Source of the DNA: Artemisia argyi | Lineage: Eukaryota > Streptophyta > Magnoliopsida > Asterales > Asteraceae | DNA: 64,000 nt | Direction: 5' to 3' | Assembly (NCBI GenBank): GCA_030686995.1 | Contig: CM060703.1 | Coordinates: forward strand, 652,501-716,500 | Shown: positions 32,915 to 44,073 of the stretch, in pieces | Layout of the letters: every line of letters begins with the position of its first letter | Numbering within the stretch: the stretch's first letter is position 1 | Made by a program: the position numbers and the translations under genes | The notes under the pieces: generated by a model | Told to the model about the DNA's origin: nothing | Databases searched by the model: none | Seen by the model: the letters and a program-made list of their open reading frames with translations, nothing else

Positions 32915-35900
32915 TTAGGCCACATCATTATCATCATCTTCCTCTGGGAGTTGTATTTCATCTGCATCCTCAATGGGTCCGTCTTCACTATCATAATCAT
33001 ATGCGCCTGTAAAGAGTGTCAATAATTGTAACAATGGCAAGCAGACAAAGGGAAAAAGTAAAAGTGTAGCATACAAAGCCAAATTATAATCGGCGATTTT
33101 TATATTGCACAAAAATGAAGATGGAAAGGGAAAACCATAATTTTTATTAGTTTCTTTTCTTGTTATCATTATGTGTATAGAGTTACATAAAACAAAACAG
33201 ACCCGTGTTTTGCTTTTAGCATACACTATTTGTAATATGGGCCCAAAGCAACTTTAAACTAAAAGGAATATGTTAAGCCCAGAACAAGGTTTGTAATATG
33301 GGCCCAGAACAAATATAACCAATTGCAATATTGGTGCGGTTTTATTTCTTATCAGATGAAGAGGGAATGCAATATTCATACCACTAGAAATAGATGATGC
33401 TGGATTTTGAGCTGGCTCGCTTTCATCAAGAAGATAGGGAAGTTCTAAAAACTCTAACAAAGCTTCGGTTTGAGGATTACGATTATGTCCTGGGGATAAA
33501 GAATCAAACGCAATAGTTTCTAAATGCACATCATAAATTTATTAACACAAGAAATGCAACAATATCTAAGAGGATTTTTTTAGTAATTATACCGGAAAAT
33601 GAACCGTTAGCAACAGTCTGAGTAGAATTGTGGCATGGGACTGTGCGTACAAACTCAAAAGGTTTAGTCCCTCTAGATTGCAGCTTCCTCCTTACCCACT
33701 GGCGACATTCTTCCATGTCAAGCCGTGCACTCCTAAAACCACAAGATAGTCACCAACAATAAATTTACAAATAATAATAATAATTAAAAAAATAAATAAA
33801 TAAATAAATAAATAAATAAAAAAAAAAAAAGGTCTTGGATGTAAATACCCGAAATATGAACGTTTGGCAGTAAGAGGAAAAATGGAATTGTATCTGCGGG
33901 TTATTGCTAGCCACTCTTCATCATAATGAATCTCATGTGGCCCAGGCTCGGATTCAATTTCGATAATCTATATGCAAACCGCAAAAAGAAATGTCATGTT
34001 AATAAGAAAATAATCAGTAGACAACAAAAAAGAGGTGAAACTGTACCTGCAAAAACTTCTTTCCCGGGACACACTTATCGAGTGCAAGAAATTTTGTAAC
34101 CTGGCCTCCATCCCCATGTTGAACTAAAGCAGCAAACTTGCAATGTAGGTGGGCAGAGAACCAGTACGGAGGCTTTAGTTTTTCTAGCAACTCTGCAGCA
34201 GGTTTACTTCCCAAAGTTTTTTTCTGAATCTGTAAAATAACAGTCGTTAAGTTGGTCAACTTTCAAAGTTTCAAGATGGTGATTTTTCTTTCAAGCTAGA
34301 TAACACAATTCAGTTACCTCCTCCTCGAAATAACTTTTTTTGCGGATAAGATCTTTCCAGTTTCCATGATCGGTAATGCCAAGAGGCCAATCATGTGAAA
34401 GAAAGATATCAACAGGCTCCTCAATTTGCATGAGTTTGTGAACATCATATTCTCGGACATGGTATACTGACTTGATCTCACTACTATTATACGGAGGCCT
34501 TTCAAAGTGCCCTGTTCAAGGAAAAGGCAGCCTGCTAAAATCATCTAAGCCCAAAAGAAAATCTATTTCTACCCAATTATATGCATACATGGTTCACATA
34601 AACAGCTTTAGAGGGTGTTTGTTTAAGCTTTTATTTTTGGGCTTATGAGTTTATTTGACTCGGCTTATATTTCATAAGCTCATATCTTTCAGCTTATTAT
34701 TATTTTTATATATGAGCTTAATATGACTTAAATATGAAAAATAAGTCCATAAGCAGGAAAATAAGCCAGAAAAAAATGGGCTTATGAAACATAAGCCAAG
34801 TGAAAAAAGCTCATAAGCCCAAGTATTAATCTTAAAAAGACACCCCGTAGAAAAAATTACAGGAATTTCCTACAAGGAGATATTTGAATGCAATGCAAAT
34901 ATTATGTTAATAGCTGAAAAACTATATAACTTGTGCGGGTAACAGTTTACACATGTTAGTCAATAGACAGAAATTTAACTAACCTAAATTATAATCGTGA
35001 CCCTTGTAGATTCCAGAAAGACCACCGATGCGAATGTTCCCAAACTTAACGACTCCAGCAAATCCCAAGAAGTATATATTAGGGGCAGCCCATCCTCCAT
35101 AGTATCTAGATGAATAGCATGTATGTCAGCAAAAATAGCGAGAAAAAATTATCAACAAAAGTAAATTCATCAGTTTGTGATATAATGAGTTTTTGGCAAA
35201 CAGAAAAGCATTAAAATGATCATCTGAATAAGCAGTTAATACAGAATCCATATCACATGATAATACAGGTAGACAACCAGCATTCATTCACTTTTTAGCC
35301 ATGAGGAAAAGGGGAAATGTCGGCCCTATATCTCCAGGTAGAAAACGGGTTTTTTTTACAGCTGATATGATATGATTTTTTTTTGTTACAACTTAATGTG
35401 ATATTGTTATACTAGTAAAGAAGCAAGTAATCCGATACAACAAATGTGAAGTTGAGATATAAACTCCTGACATTAACTTGTGGTCCTGTATTCTAGTCAA
35501 TACACGGCAAGCACGCATACCAAACACCTAAAACTTAGCTATGTGGTATTAAACAACGGATGCATTAAGAGGTCAAGTTATGAAAAAACTATAATAGAAG
35601 CTAGACGTCAAAGTGAGGTTCCAGCAGTAAGCAAGAATGAATGAGGAGATGGGTAAGCAGAAAACATAAGTGGTCCTGTGTTATATCGATATTATAAACA
35701 CGTCTTTGAATTAACTAGAACGGTACCTACGCAATGCGGCGGCGGACTAAATTTTGTGGGAAGCAAATGTTTTTCATTATGTAATAGAATATTACTCATT
35801 CTGTTATTTCTGTTAAGTTTGTTGTAATTCTGTTATAGTTAGAATGAGTGTTAAGCCTTGCTAATTATAGAATAGTTCCAAATGCATTATTATATAGTAG

Positions 35901-36314
35901 TAAGTATAAGTATAGATAGGGTCATCAACAGGATTAGTAAAAAAATATTAGTATTAAAGGGGGCTTACAGTTCCCAGAGGTAATTGGAGGCTTCGTGATT
36001 GCCACCGATAAAGATAGTGGGAAAGGGGGCAATTTTTTCTCCTGAATAGTACTTCCAGAAAGAGTTCATGGCTCTGAATTTAGGGGGCACGCTCAGGCTA
36101 TCCAAGTCATCAGCATTCCTAACTGCCTGCTTAAGCAAATAATAATTAGTAGTTTATAATAAAGAAATTAATTAATAAGAAGAATAAGGACCTGGAAATC
36201 GCCGCAGCAGATAAGGAGGTCGATTTTGGTGTTTTGGAGGCGCTGTAAGTGCAAGAGAGTGGCGTAGACGTTGTCCAAATCGCCGTGCATACATCCTTCT
36301 ATCGCTATCTTCAT
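32915..36314 (-). CDS. DBR1: Lariat debranching enzyme, nine exons, 412 residues
   Basis: It hydrolyses the 2'-5' branch of excised intron lariats in the nucleus so that the linear intron can be degraded or processed. Exons (minus strand): 36314-36192, 36126-35969, 35105-34984, 34511-34318, 34229-34047, 33967-33849, 33732-33593, 33489-33382 and 33006-32915; all introns are GT..AG and the sum, 1239 nt, is a whole number of codons. The metallophosphoesterase residues are all present: C8 and H10 (EGCMHGDLD), D39 (CCGDFQ), N84-H85 ([10 protein letters not shown]), H174 (LSHDWPLG), H226 and H228 (SAHLHCKF). A DBR1 C-terminal domain follows ([16 protein letters not shown]), with an acidic tail. Length is close to the Arabidopsis protein as I recall it. 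The gene appears intact and single in the window. Confidence 0.95.
34611..34849. mobile_element. Foldback MITE in an intron of DBR1
   Basis: GAGGGTGTTTGTTTAAGC at the left pairs loosely with the right end (CTTAAAAAGACACCCCG), and GGGCTTATGAG/CTCATAAGCCC pair inside. It lies within the intron between exons 3 and 4 and does not touch splice sites. Confidence 0.5.
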
Positions 36315-37034
36315 CGATTCTTCTATTCTATTCTATTCAATCAAAACAAACAAATTTAATTTATTGGTAGTGAAAGAGGGAGGGAGGGAGGGAGGGTGTT
36401 TGTTTTACTCAATTACTCCGTATTAAGGAGTAATTATTTTAACCTTCTATCGATTGTTTATAAAAAAAAAGATTAAAAGGGTTTTTTTAATTGCAAAAAT
36501 GGTCCCTAAAGTAGTTCAAATGCGCAAAAAATATACCGAGATAAAAAGTATTGCAAAAACAACATTAATGTTTCTATTAGTTTTCTCGTTAAGTACCACA
36601 TCTGATACGACCCGGTTAGGGGTTGTATCAGGATAGAGCACCACTTCAAGTGGGCGCTAGCTCCTTAAGAATAAAATTAGAGAACTAGAATATTATTGAC
36701 TAAAAACTTATAAAATTACATTAATTGCAATTGCTTAAATAGACATGACGAAACCCTAGATACCCACAAACCGGGCTTGAGCCCAAACACTTATTCCTGA
36801 TAAACATAAACACAAATCCTAAAACAACCCAAACATAAAACATAAAACACATGATGAAGTCCCAGGCATATCAACATCACTGAGACTATTATCGTCATTT
36901 CACTCGTTTCAATTGCTAAATTTGCAAATGAAGACTTGACTTCCGAAACACTATTCATCATCTTTCCCTTTGATTTTCTAGTATTAAATTTATACTTAAT
37001 TTTTTTTAAAAGATTTTCCAGATTTTCAAAAACA

Positions 37035-37081
<47 letters not shown>

Positions 37082-37960
37082 TTAATTTTATTTTATTGTT
37101 ATTAATCTCTATCACCACCACCACACAACCAACACCACCTTCTACCACCATACAACAAACACCACCCTCTAAGAGTTAACCTGATTTTCAGCCATTATAC
37201 TTGTTACATCATTGTGTCAACAAATGTATATTATAAAGTAAATTTGCGGATTACTTACTGAGTTAGATCCTTCTGAAAAATGGATATGAAAGTTCTTTTG
37301 TGTCAACAAAGTTGTTTTGAATGCAGTATGATTCCCCCATATTAAGACTTCTTTTACTATCGGTGTTTTTTTATACTGAAACTTCATTTGCACTATCTCT
37401 TTCAACCTGACATGGGTAGGCAAAAAGAATAAGCACAACGGCATATAAAATCCAAACATCAAACCGGTTATTTTTTTTTATAAGAACATGCATAAGTGAA
37501 CGTTAGTAATATACTCAGTACTTCCTAGTAACAATAGATAAAAGGAGTTCATGCGTCATATGCATGCCATATCGAATTTTAAAAGTCCTTATTGTAACAA
37601 TGTTTTACTCGCTTAGGCGTGTATCTACCATAGTCCCGCAGGTAGCAAAAGAATATTATAAACAATATTAGTTGTGTTAATATTGACATATTGACCTCAA
37701 GGTGCTCATATAGCCTTCTTTGAACTTGAACTTCAACATACGGTTGCATTGCTTCGCTTATCTGCAAGTTTTTGAACGGTAGTTTTTCCTGTTAGAGTCA
37801 ATACTGGAGGGCTTTATTTGTCAGGCGATTCAGTAAGAAGCTAAATATTCTTGAGAATGAAATAAATAATTCACGGATGCTTTTATATAGTAGAAATTAA
37901 ATTGGTAATCTAATTAGAGAAAAAATTCGTGTAGACCCATCCCAAACACCCTTTTATATG
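36315..37960. other. Upstream region of DBR1 with repeat fragments
   Basis: The first 100 bases upstream of the DBR1 ATG contain a GGGA repeat (36370-36395). From about 36490 to 37170 lies a repeat whose inverted counterpart is at about 39590-40030. A poly-A run covers 37037-37079. The rest has no visible gene. Confidence 0.5.
36490..37170 (+). repeat. Left member of an inverted repeat pair
   Basis: Text such as TTGCAAAAATGGTCCCTAAA, AAAAAGTATTGCAAAAAC and CACCACCACACAACCAACAC reappears as the reverse complement at about 39590-40030, with gaps. The pair is either two separate copies of one family or the ends of one large element. Confidence 0.5.
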
Positions 37961-38365
37961 TTCGCTACATGGCTACATTACACAATTTTAATAAACAACG
38001 TATCTTTCTTTTACAAGCTAGTGTTTAAAGTAGTAATTGCTACATTTATGTATACGAATGTTTTAAGCATTCTAAATCCATAATAAATGTTTTAATGGTT
38101 GCTTCTATACGTGTTTTGATTTACAAAATATAGGTATCATAATGAATGAATTTTGACCAAACACATAATGGACACATACCACCAAAATTCATTTATTAGA
38201 GTTGAAAGTGTCGTGGTGAAGCTTCACCTCCTCATTTGAGGCTCACGGGTGCCTCATCACCCCAACACCACTTCACAATTAACCCCTCCTCACTCATAAC
38301 TAACCTCAACTTACTCATTTGGGGCCCACTACTTACAAATTTATTATTTTATTCAAATTTCTAAA

Positions 38366-38400
<35 letters not shown>

Positions 38401-39470
38401 GTTTCATTAAAAATAAAATTTCAATCATTCTTTAAATAAAACATTATTAAAAAAAAGTTAACTAAAAAAAAATCAATAACAAACAATTTTAATAAAATCT
38501 AAAACTAGTTTTATGTTAGTTTTAGTACTTGATTTTCTTGTTTATGGCCCAAACTTTTGAACCAAAGTTTAAGGCCTAAACCAAACAAATATACATGCAA
38601 AACCAAATAACTAAACATAAGTTATTCATTCGTATATGTTGAAACTAGTTACAAGCAGGTAAACTCGAAGGACCAAAACTGTAACATACTTCATCTTCTT
38701 CCTCCCATTTTTTTTCCTTTTGAACAGATCTTCCTCCCATTTTTTTTCTTCTTTTGAACAGAACTTCACCCAACAAAAAGAAAAAGAAAGAGGCAACATT
38801 AACAAAATCAACAAAGGAAAAAAAAAAATAGGACGAGTGGCAGAAAAACAAACCTCGTCGTGCAGACGAGGAGGTGGTGAACGGCGAGGCATAGCGAGGG
38901 GCAGATGGTGTGGTGGCGAGCTGCAACGAAGGCCACGTTGGCACGGCGAGCTCCCACGACGAGCGACACCTTCTCCTCTTAGTATCACAATGATTTTCTA
39001 TTTAAGCAGGCAGCATTTAGTTTTGATGATTAAAGAAGTCATCTTTTCACTTATCATACATATATGTCAATTCTATTCTAGTGTTGATTATTAAACACAT
39101 AAGTGGATAATTTAAAAATTAAAAACAATGTTTTAAAAACCGGTTTTCTAATTAACCCGGTCGAGTCATCGGGTCACGGTTCAACCGGTAACCGGGTTTT
39201 TCGCTAAAAACTGCCTTCCGGTCACCCGACTGGTTCATGGTTCAACCGGCCGGATCAACCCGGGTTTTAAAACACCGATTAAGAATGCAAGTAGTAGTAA
39301 TTTTTTTTTGTAATAAAGTTATTATACGGACTAACTAGTTATAGTTGTAGAGCATCTTCTTTCTCCCCGGACGACAATGATTCACCCCCAATTTCTCCAC
39401 TCTATTATCATCAGCATATAACTAAATTACTTAAACACCCAAACACAAAACCCACCCACGCGCATTGTAA
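37960..39470. repeat. First copy of the duplicated IRX9H upstream region
   Basis: Blocks shared in order with 40140-41960: TTTCTTTTACAAGCTAGTGT, AGCATTCTAAATCCATAATA, ATGATTTTCTATTTAAGCA, CTAGTGTTGATTATTAAACA and GACGACAATGATTCACCCCC. This copy has an extra block from about 38200 to 38980 with GC-rich inverted ends (GTGTCGTGG and its near complement), and a small MITE at 39128-39277. The block's open frames (Arg/Ser/Pro-rich) are compositional. Confidence 0.75.
39128..39277. mobile_element. Palindromic MITE with AAAACCGG ends
   Basis: It begins TGTTTTAAAAACCGGTTTTC and ends GGGTTTTAAAACACC, with further internal CCGGT inverted motifs. The second copy of the duplicated upstream region lacks it at the matching point (about 41235-41250), which shows it is an insertion. 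Confidence 0.65.
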
Positions 39471-39589
39471 CCCTTGACGTGATCAATTTCATCTTGATAC
39501 AATGCCTTATTGGCGCATGCCAACTTTGTAGCATATAAGGATAGAGGTTCGAATGACATCTATTATTCAAATATAAGGATAGAGGTTCG

Positions 39590-40030
39590 AATGACATCTA
39601 CAGTGGTGGTAAGTAGAGGGAAATGGTGTTGGTTGTGTGGTGATAGAGGGTGGTGGTTGTGTTTGTAATGTGATGACTTCAAAAAAAAAAAAGTTGTGTT
39701 TGTGTGTTGGTGGTGGATGGATCAAGAAAAGAGAGAGTTAGAGATAAGAAACAAGTGTGTAATTGTGTTTGCATTTCTGGGTTTTTGTTCTTGATGTTAT
39801 TGTTGTATTAAAATTAAATATAAATTCAAAAGAGGAATAAGACGAGAGTGTGTTAGTTATTTCACTGCACTTACCGAGGAAAACTAACGAAAGTTAGTGA
39901 AAAATGCGTCTCGGTGGCTTTTTTGCAAAAATATGGAACATAATGTCGTTTTTGCAATACTTTTTGTTTTGGTGTATTTTTTTGCGTATTTGGGCTACTG
40001 TAGGGACTATTTTTGCAATTTACTTTTTTT
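39590..40030 (-). repeat. Right member of the inverted repeat pair
   Basis: The reverse complement of this segment matches 36490-37170. It lies just between the two copies of the duplicated IRX9H upstream region. Confidence 0.5.
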
Positions 40031-40410
40031 TTTTTTTTTTTTTAAGTGATTTTATTTTATGGTGGAATATGTTTCGGTTGGGCTTTTTTACTTAAGTGGT
40101 TTTTGTGGGCTCTCTAATGAGATGAATTAAAGTTTTGGGCCCCCAACTTTAATAAACAAAGTATCTTTCTTTTACAAGCTAGTGTTTAAAGTAGTAATTG
40201 CTACATTTATGTATACGAATGTTTAAGCATTCTAAATCCATAATAAATGTTTTAATGGTTGCTTCTATTGGTGTTTTGATTTACAAAATATAGGTATCAT
40301 AATCAATTTTGACCAAACACACATACCTCAAAAAATTCAATTACTATTCTCATAATGATTTTCTATTTAAGCAACATTTAGTTATGATTAAAGAAGTCAT
40401 CTTTCACTTA

Positions 40411-41135
40411 TTTATTTATTTTTTTATTTTTGGTGCAAAGGTAAATTTATATTAACATCAACCAAATGTATAATATAAGTATCTCACTGTCACATTGGAC
40501 AAACCTAATGAGGCAATGACAGATTACATCACTGAAAACATCAACCTATATCAGATATTGCTAATCAACCATCACTAATGAAACTACACTTCTGTAGAAC
40601 AGAGATACATTTCCACCATCTAAGCAGCTGAAAAATTACCTTTTTAGCACCCACCATCTAGCTACATTTCCCGTATATCTTCCCACCAAGACCATTTAAC
40701 CAGCCACCCACAATGATCTAGGTATAAAAGATAAGAGGCTTCACTAGGAACCCATTTCCCTTCCACTACAAGGGCTATGCCATGTACCCTACATTTCCAT
40801 CTCATAAATGGCTTCAGGTACATGGGAACGCACTCCTTGGGTGAAGACCAACCTTACCTCCTTGATGATGTATTGGAAAGACCAAGAAGGACCATCTTTC
40901 ATTCCTCTCTATTCAATCCATCATACACCATCCGCCAAACCATTATCCTTCACAGTGAACAAGCCTACATTTTGGTACATCTTTATGAATTAGACCTCCT
41001 ATTTGTTTCAACATATACACCAAACTTCCTCCCTAGGCCAAGTTTGCATGCCATATGTGTCACAAATAGGTACAGTCATACCATTAAGACTCCAAGGTAC
41101 TAGTACTTGTCCAACTGATGGTTTGCATAAAACTT
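40411..41135 (-). mobile_element. 5'-truncated L1-type LINE fragment with 15-bp duplication
   Basis: The insert is flanked by GTCATCTTTCACTTA at 40396-40410 and 41136-41150. On the minus strand it ends in TTTACCTTTGCACCAAAAAT followed by an A-rich tail, the usual 3' end of plant L1 LINEs. The matching position in the first upstream copy (about 39035) is an empty site. Open frames in it are fragmentary; I cannot assign a protein domain. Confidence 0.8.
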
Positions 41136-41263
41136 GTCATCTTTCACTTATTAATCACATATCTTTTACACTCATACATTTATGTCTAGTCTATTCTAGT
41201 GTTGATTATTAAACACATAAGTGGATAATTTAGAAAATAAGAATATGCAAGTAGTAATTTTGT

Positions 41264-41823
41264 TTGGGTGATGTGCAAGTAAGGATTTACACAATGCGCC
41301 TAAAAAGATCGGTCGAATGCTTGGGTCGACCGACTTTGAAGTCGGTCACTACCACTGTGTGACAAAGGTCAAATGTCGGTCGAGTGAGGAAAAAAAAAAT
41401 AAAAAATAATAAACTATTGGTTGAAATTATGACCGATTTTTACAACACCCTCTTTATAGTTTTAGTGATAAATATTAACTCGGTCATCGACTGTGTCAAC
41501 TTGGTCTAGGGTGAGCATCTGTCCAGGACCGAACCGACAAGATTAATGACCGAATTAGCCAAAAAGCCAAGACCGAGGAGCTGACCGAATATGGTCGGTC
41601 CGGTCCGATCCAACAAGGCCAAATAATCAGTTTGTGATCCGAACCGAGGACCGAATTAGCCAAAAATGCAAGACCGAGGAACGAACCGAATGTTGTTTGT
41701 CCGGTCCGGTCTCGGTCAGTCCGATCCATTCGGGTCATTTGAACACAAGAAAACTGATGTGGCAAGGGATGACACGAGTAACCGGTTTAAATAGCATAAC
41801 AATAATGGAGTGATTATGATTTG
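41264..41823. mobile_element. Insert with GACCGAA/CCGGTCC inverted motifs
   Basis: The block lies between two TTTGTTT motifs (a likely 7-bp duplication) and is absent from the first upstream copy. It contains many GACCGA, CCGGTCC and TCGGTC motifs in both orientations. Similar CCGAACCG-rich segments recur at 61280 and 63025. The superfamily is not determined. Confidence 0.5.
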
Positions 41824-42131
41824 TTTGTAATAAAGTTAATATTATATTTGCATCTTCTTTCTTCCCGGACGACAATGATTCACCCCCAATTTCTCCACTC
41901 ATCATAATAACAAAACAAACACAAACCCACGCGCTTACATTACATTACACCCTGTGTTTGTTTGTTTGTTTCTTCTTCTTCCCAGATCCAAACACACATT
42001 CAATCAATCAATCGATCAAACCCTAGATTCATTTCATTTCAAAGGTCAGCTTTTCATTTTCATTATTATTATATAAAAATAATTAGTTATTAGATTTATC
42101 ACCATGGAATAGATAAATAATAATTATTGTT

Positions 42132-42155
42132 ATGATCGATGGCTTCGATTCGTAG
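42132..42155 (+). promoter_or_regulatory. Short upstream ORF overlapping the IRX9H start codon
   Basis: ATG ATC GAT GGC TTC GAT TCG TAG begins seven bases before the main ATG and overlaps it out of frame, ending 14 nt after it begins. It would encode seven residues. If the transcript includes this stretch it should reduce initiation at the main ATG. Confidence 0.5.
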
Positions 42156-44073
42156 AACACTTTCCCCTTACCACGATCGCTCATCCCACCAAAACGGCAG
42201 CCCCTTCTCACCCTCTTCCCACAAACACAACACCCAAACTTCCCGCTTCGCCACATTCGGCCAATTCATCGATAAACCCCGTAAAGGATCCCCCCTTCGC
42301 ACGTGGCGCAGATCCATCTACACCTGCCTTTTCTTCTTCCTTTTAGGCTTCTTACTAGGCTTAGCCCCCTTCGGCACCCAATTCGACCAACAACAACAAC
42401 ATCATCAAGACCCCGTACTAGACTTCTCCTTCGAAACGCTCAACCACCCGCCCCCGCCCCCTTTAGATACCAATGTTGTCTTTAGTAATATTGAACTAGC
42501 GGTTAAGGATAAGGATGATGGTACTAGGTTTGATTATAATGTAGCTAGGAAGCAACTGATAGTTGTCACGCCTACTTACACCCGCGCGCTTCAAGCGTTT
42601 TATTTGAATAGGCTTGGCCACGTGCTGAGGCTTGTCCCTCCGCCGGTTCTGTGGATTGTTGTGGAGATGAATGCGGCGTCTACGGAGACGGCAGATGTTT
42701 TGAGAGGGATGGGGATTATGTATCGGCATTTAGTTTGTGGGAAGAATTTGACGGATGTTAAGGATAGGGGGGTGTATCAGCGGAATACGGCGCTTGAGCA
42801 TATTGAGCATCATAGGCTTGACGGGATTGTTTATTTCGCGGATGATGATAATGTCTATTCGCTCGAGCTGTTTGAGGCGTTGAGAGATATCAGGTACTAA
42901 TTACTTTTGCTATTACTAGATCCTTCAATTATATCGCTATCTTAGTAGTAGGTAGCTTAAGAGTTGTAAATTAGGAGCAACTGCACGAGCAGTGTAGACG
43001 CGTGCCATATATTTATCTTTATGTTACATCAAATTAATATCTTCTTATTCGCAAGATTCAAATTGCATTGCGGGTAATGTGTCAAATATGAAGCTTGCAT
43101 GTTTGTTTGTCGATTTGAGCGACCAAGGGACAGAGCTGTATTCTCTTGTTGTCTATCTGATTGAAAGAAAGAGTAACTTATAATTGTTGAGGTTTTACAA
43201 TGGGGCGGGGAAAGTATAAATTCCAGACCATCTGGTTAGTAGCACTTTGCCTATCACGTTAGCAATAGTAGTAGTATTGACAAAAAACAGATCACAAGAT
43301 TTGGAAACGCAATCCACATATTAACGAATATGAAGAAATAATCTTTGATGTATGTTGCATCTTTCAACCAGAGCTTAATGGTTTCTTCTGGAAATGTTGG
43401 AATAGATCTCGGAGTAAAAAATATGTAAATTTTAATAATGCAAATAATCCTTTCTTTAGTATAAATTCCGCTCACTTTTGCCTATACAAAAAAGATTGAG
43501 AATGCTTATCTTCTACTCATGACACTAAGATGTTGTTCTCTGTTTACTGCAGTCGGTTTGGCACTTGGCCAGTTGCAATGGTTGCACAAAGCAAAAACAA
43601 GGCCACTTTGGAAGGTCCGGTTTGCAATGGAAGTCAAGTGATTGGGTGGCACACAAATGAGAAGAGTAAACGACTCAGAAGATTTCATGTTGACATGTCA
43701 GGATTTGCATTCAATAGCACCATATTGTGGGATCCAAAGAGATGGGAAAAACACAGCTCAGCTTTGATTCGTCAAATGGACACTGTTAAAGAGGGATTCC
43801 AGGTATGCATCATATTGTTTAAATTAATTCAGGGAATTGTTATTTATTTAAAGTTTGGGATTTAATTTTTACTGTTTGTTTACTCGTACTGTTACATTTC
43901 AGGAGACGACCTTTATAGAACAGTTGGTGGAAGATGAAAGTCAAATGGAAGCGACTCCTTCCGGATGTTCTAAAATCATGAACTGGCATCTTCATTTGGA
44001 AGCGCATGGACTCGCTTATCCAAAAGGCTGGTTACTTCAGAAGAACCTCGATGCTGTTCTTCCTATCGAGTAA
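42139..44073 (+). CDS. IRX9H: Probable beta-1,4-xylosyltransferase, GT43 family, IRX9H type
   Basis: It is a Golgi type II membrane protein of glycosyltransferase family 43, involved in building the xylan backbone. Exons: 42139-42893, 43553-43802 and 43903-44073; introns are GT..AG and the total of 1176 nt gives 391 residues. The start [14 protein letters not shown] is characteristic of IRX9H. One membrane anchor spans about residues 59-77 ([20 protein letters not shown]). The GT43 domain runs from about residue 138 ([19 protein letters not shown]) and includes the DDD metal-binding motif at 235-237 ([14 protein letters not shown]), [18 protein letters not shown], and [20 protein letters not shown]. 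The end [20 protein letters not shown] matches the family C-terminus. Whether it is itself catalytic or a structural partner in a xylan synthase complex is unsettled for this subfamily. Exons 2-3 are duplicated at 50307-50812. Confidence 0.93.

Larger units (their letters stand above)
40140..41960. repeat. Second copy of the duplicated IRX9H upstream region
   Basis: Same blocks and order as 37960-39470. This copy abuts the gene and is interrupted by a LINE fragment (40411-41135) and an insert rich in CCGAACCG motifs (41264-41823), both absent from the first copy. Confidence 0.75.

Noticed and set aside
34490..34515. Possible frameshift at the start of DBR1 exon 4
   Set aside because: My first reading counted an extra A; re-reading gives 194 nt for the exon, and all nine exons sum to 1239 nt in frame, so the gene is intact.
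38626..39094. Arg/Ser/Pro-rich and Phe-rich frames on both strands
   Set aside because: Lie in a GC-rich insert with inverted ends that the sister copy lacks; composition-driven.
40777..41103. 108-residue frame in the LINE fragment
   Set aside because: Plus strand, while the element is on the minus strand; no domain recognised.
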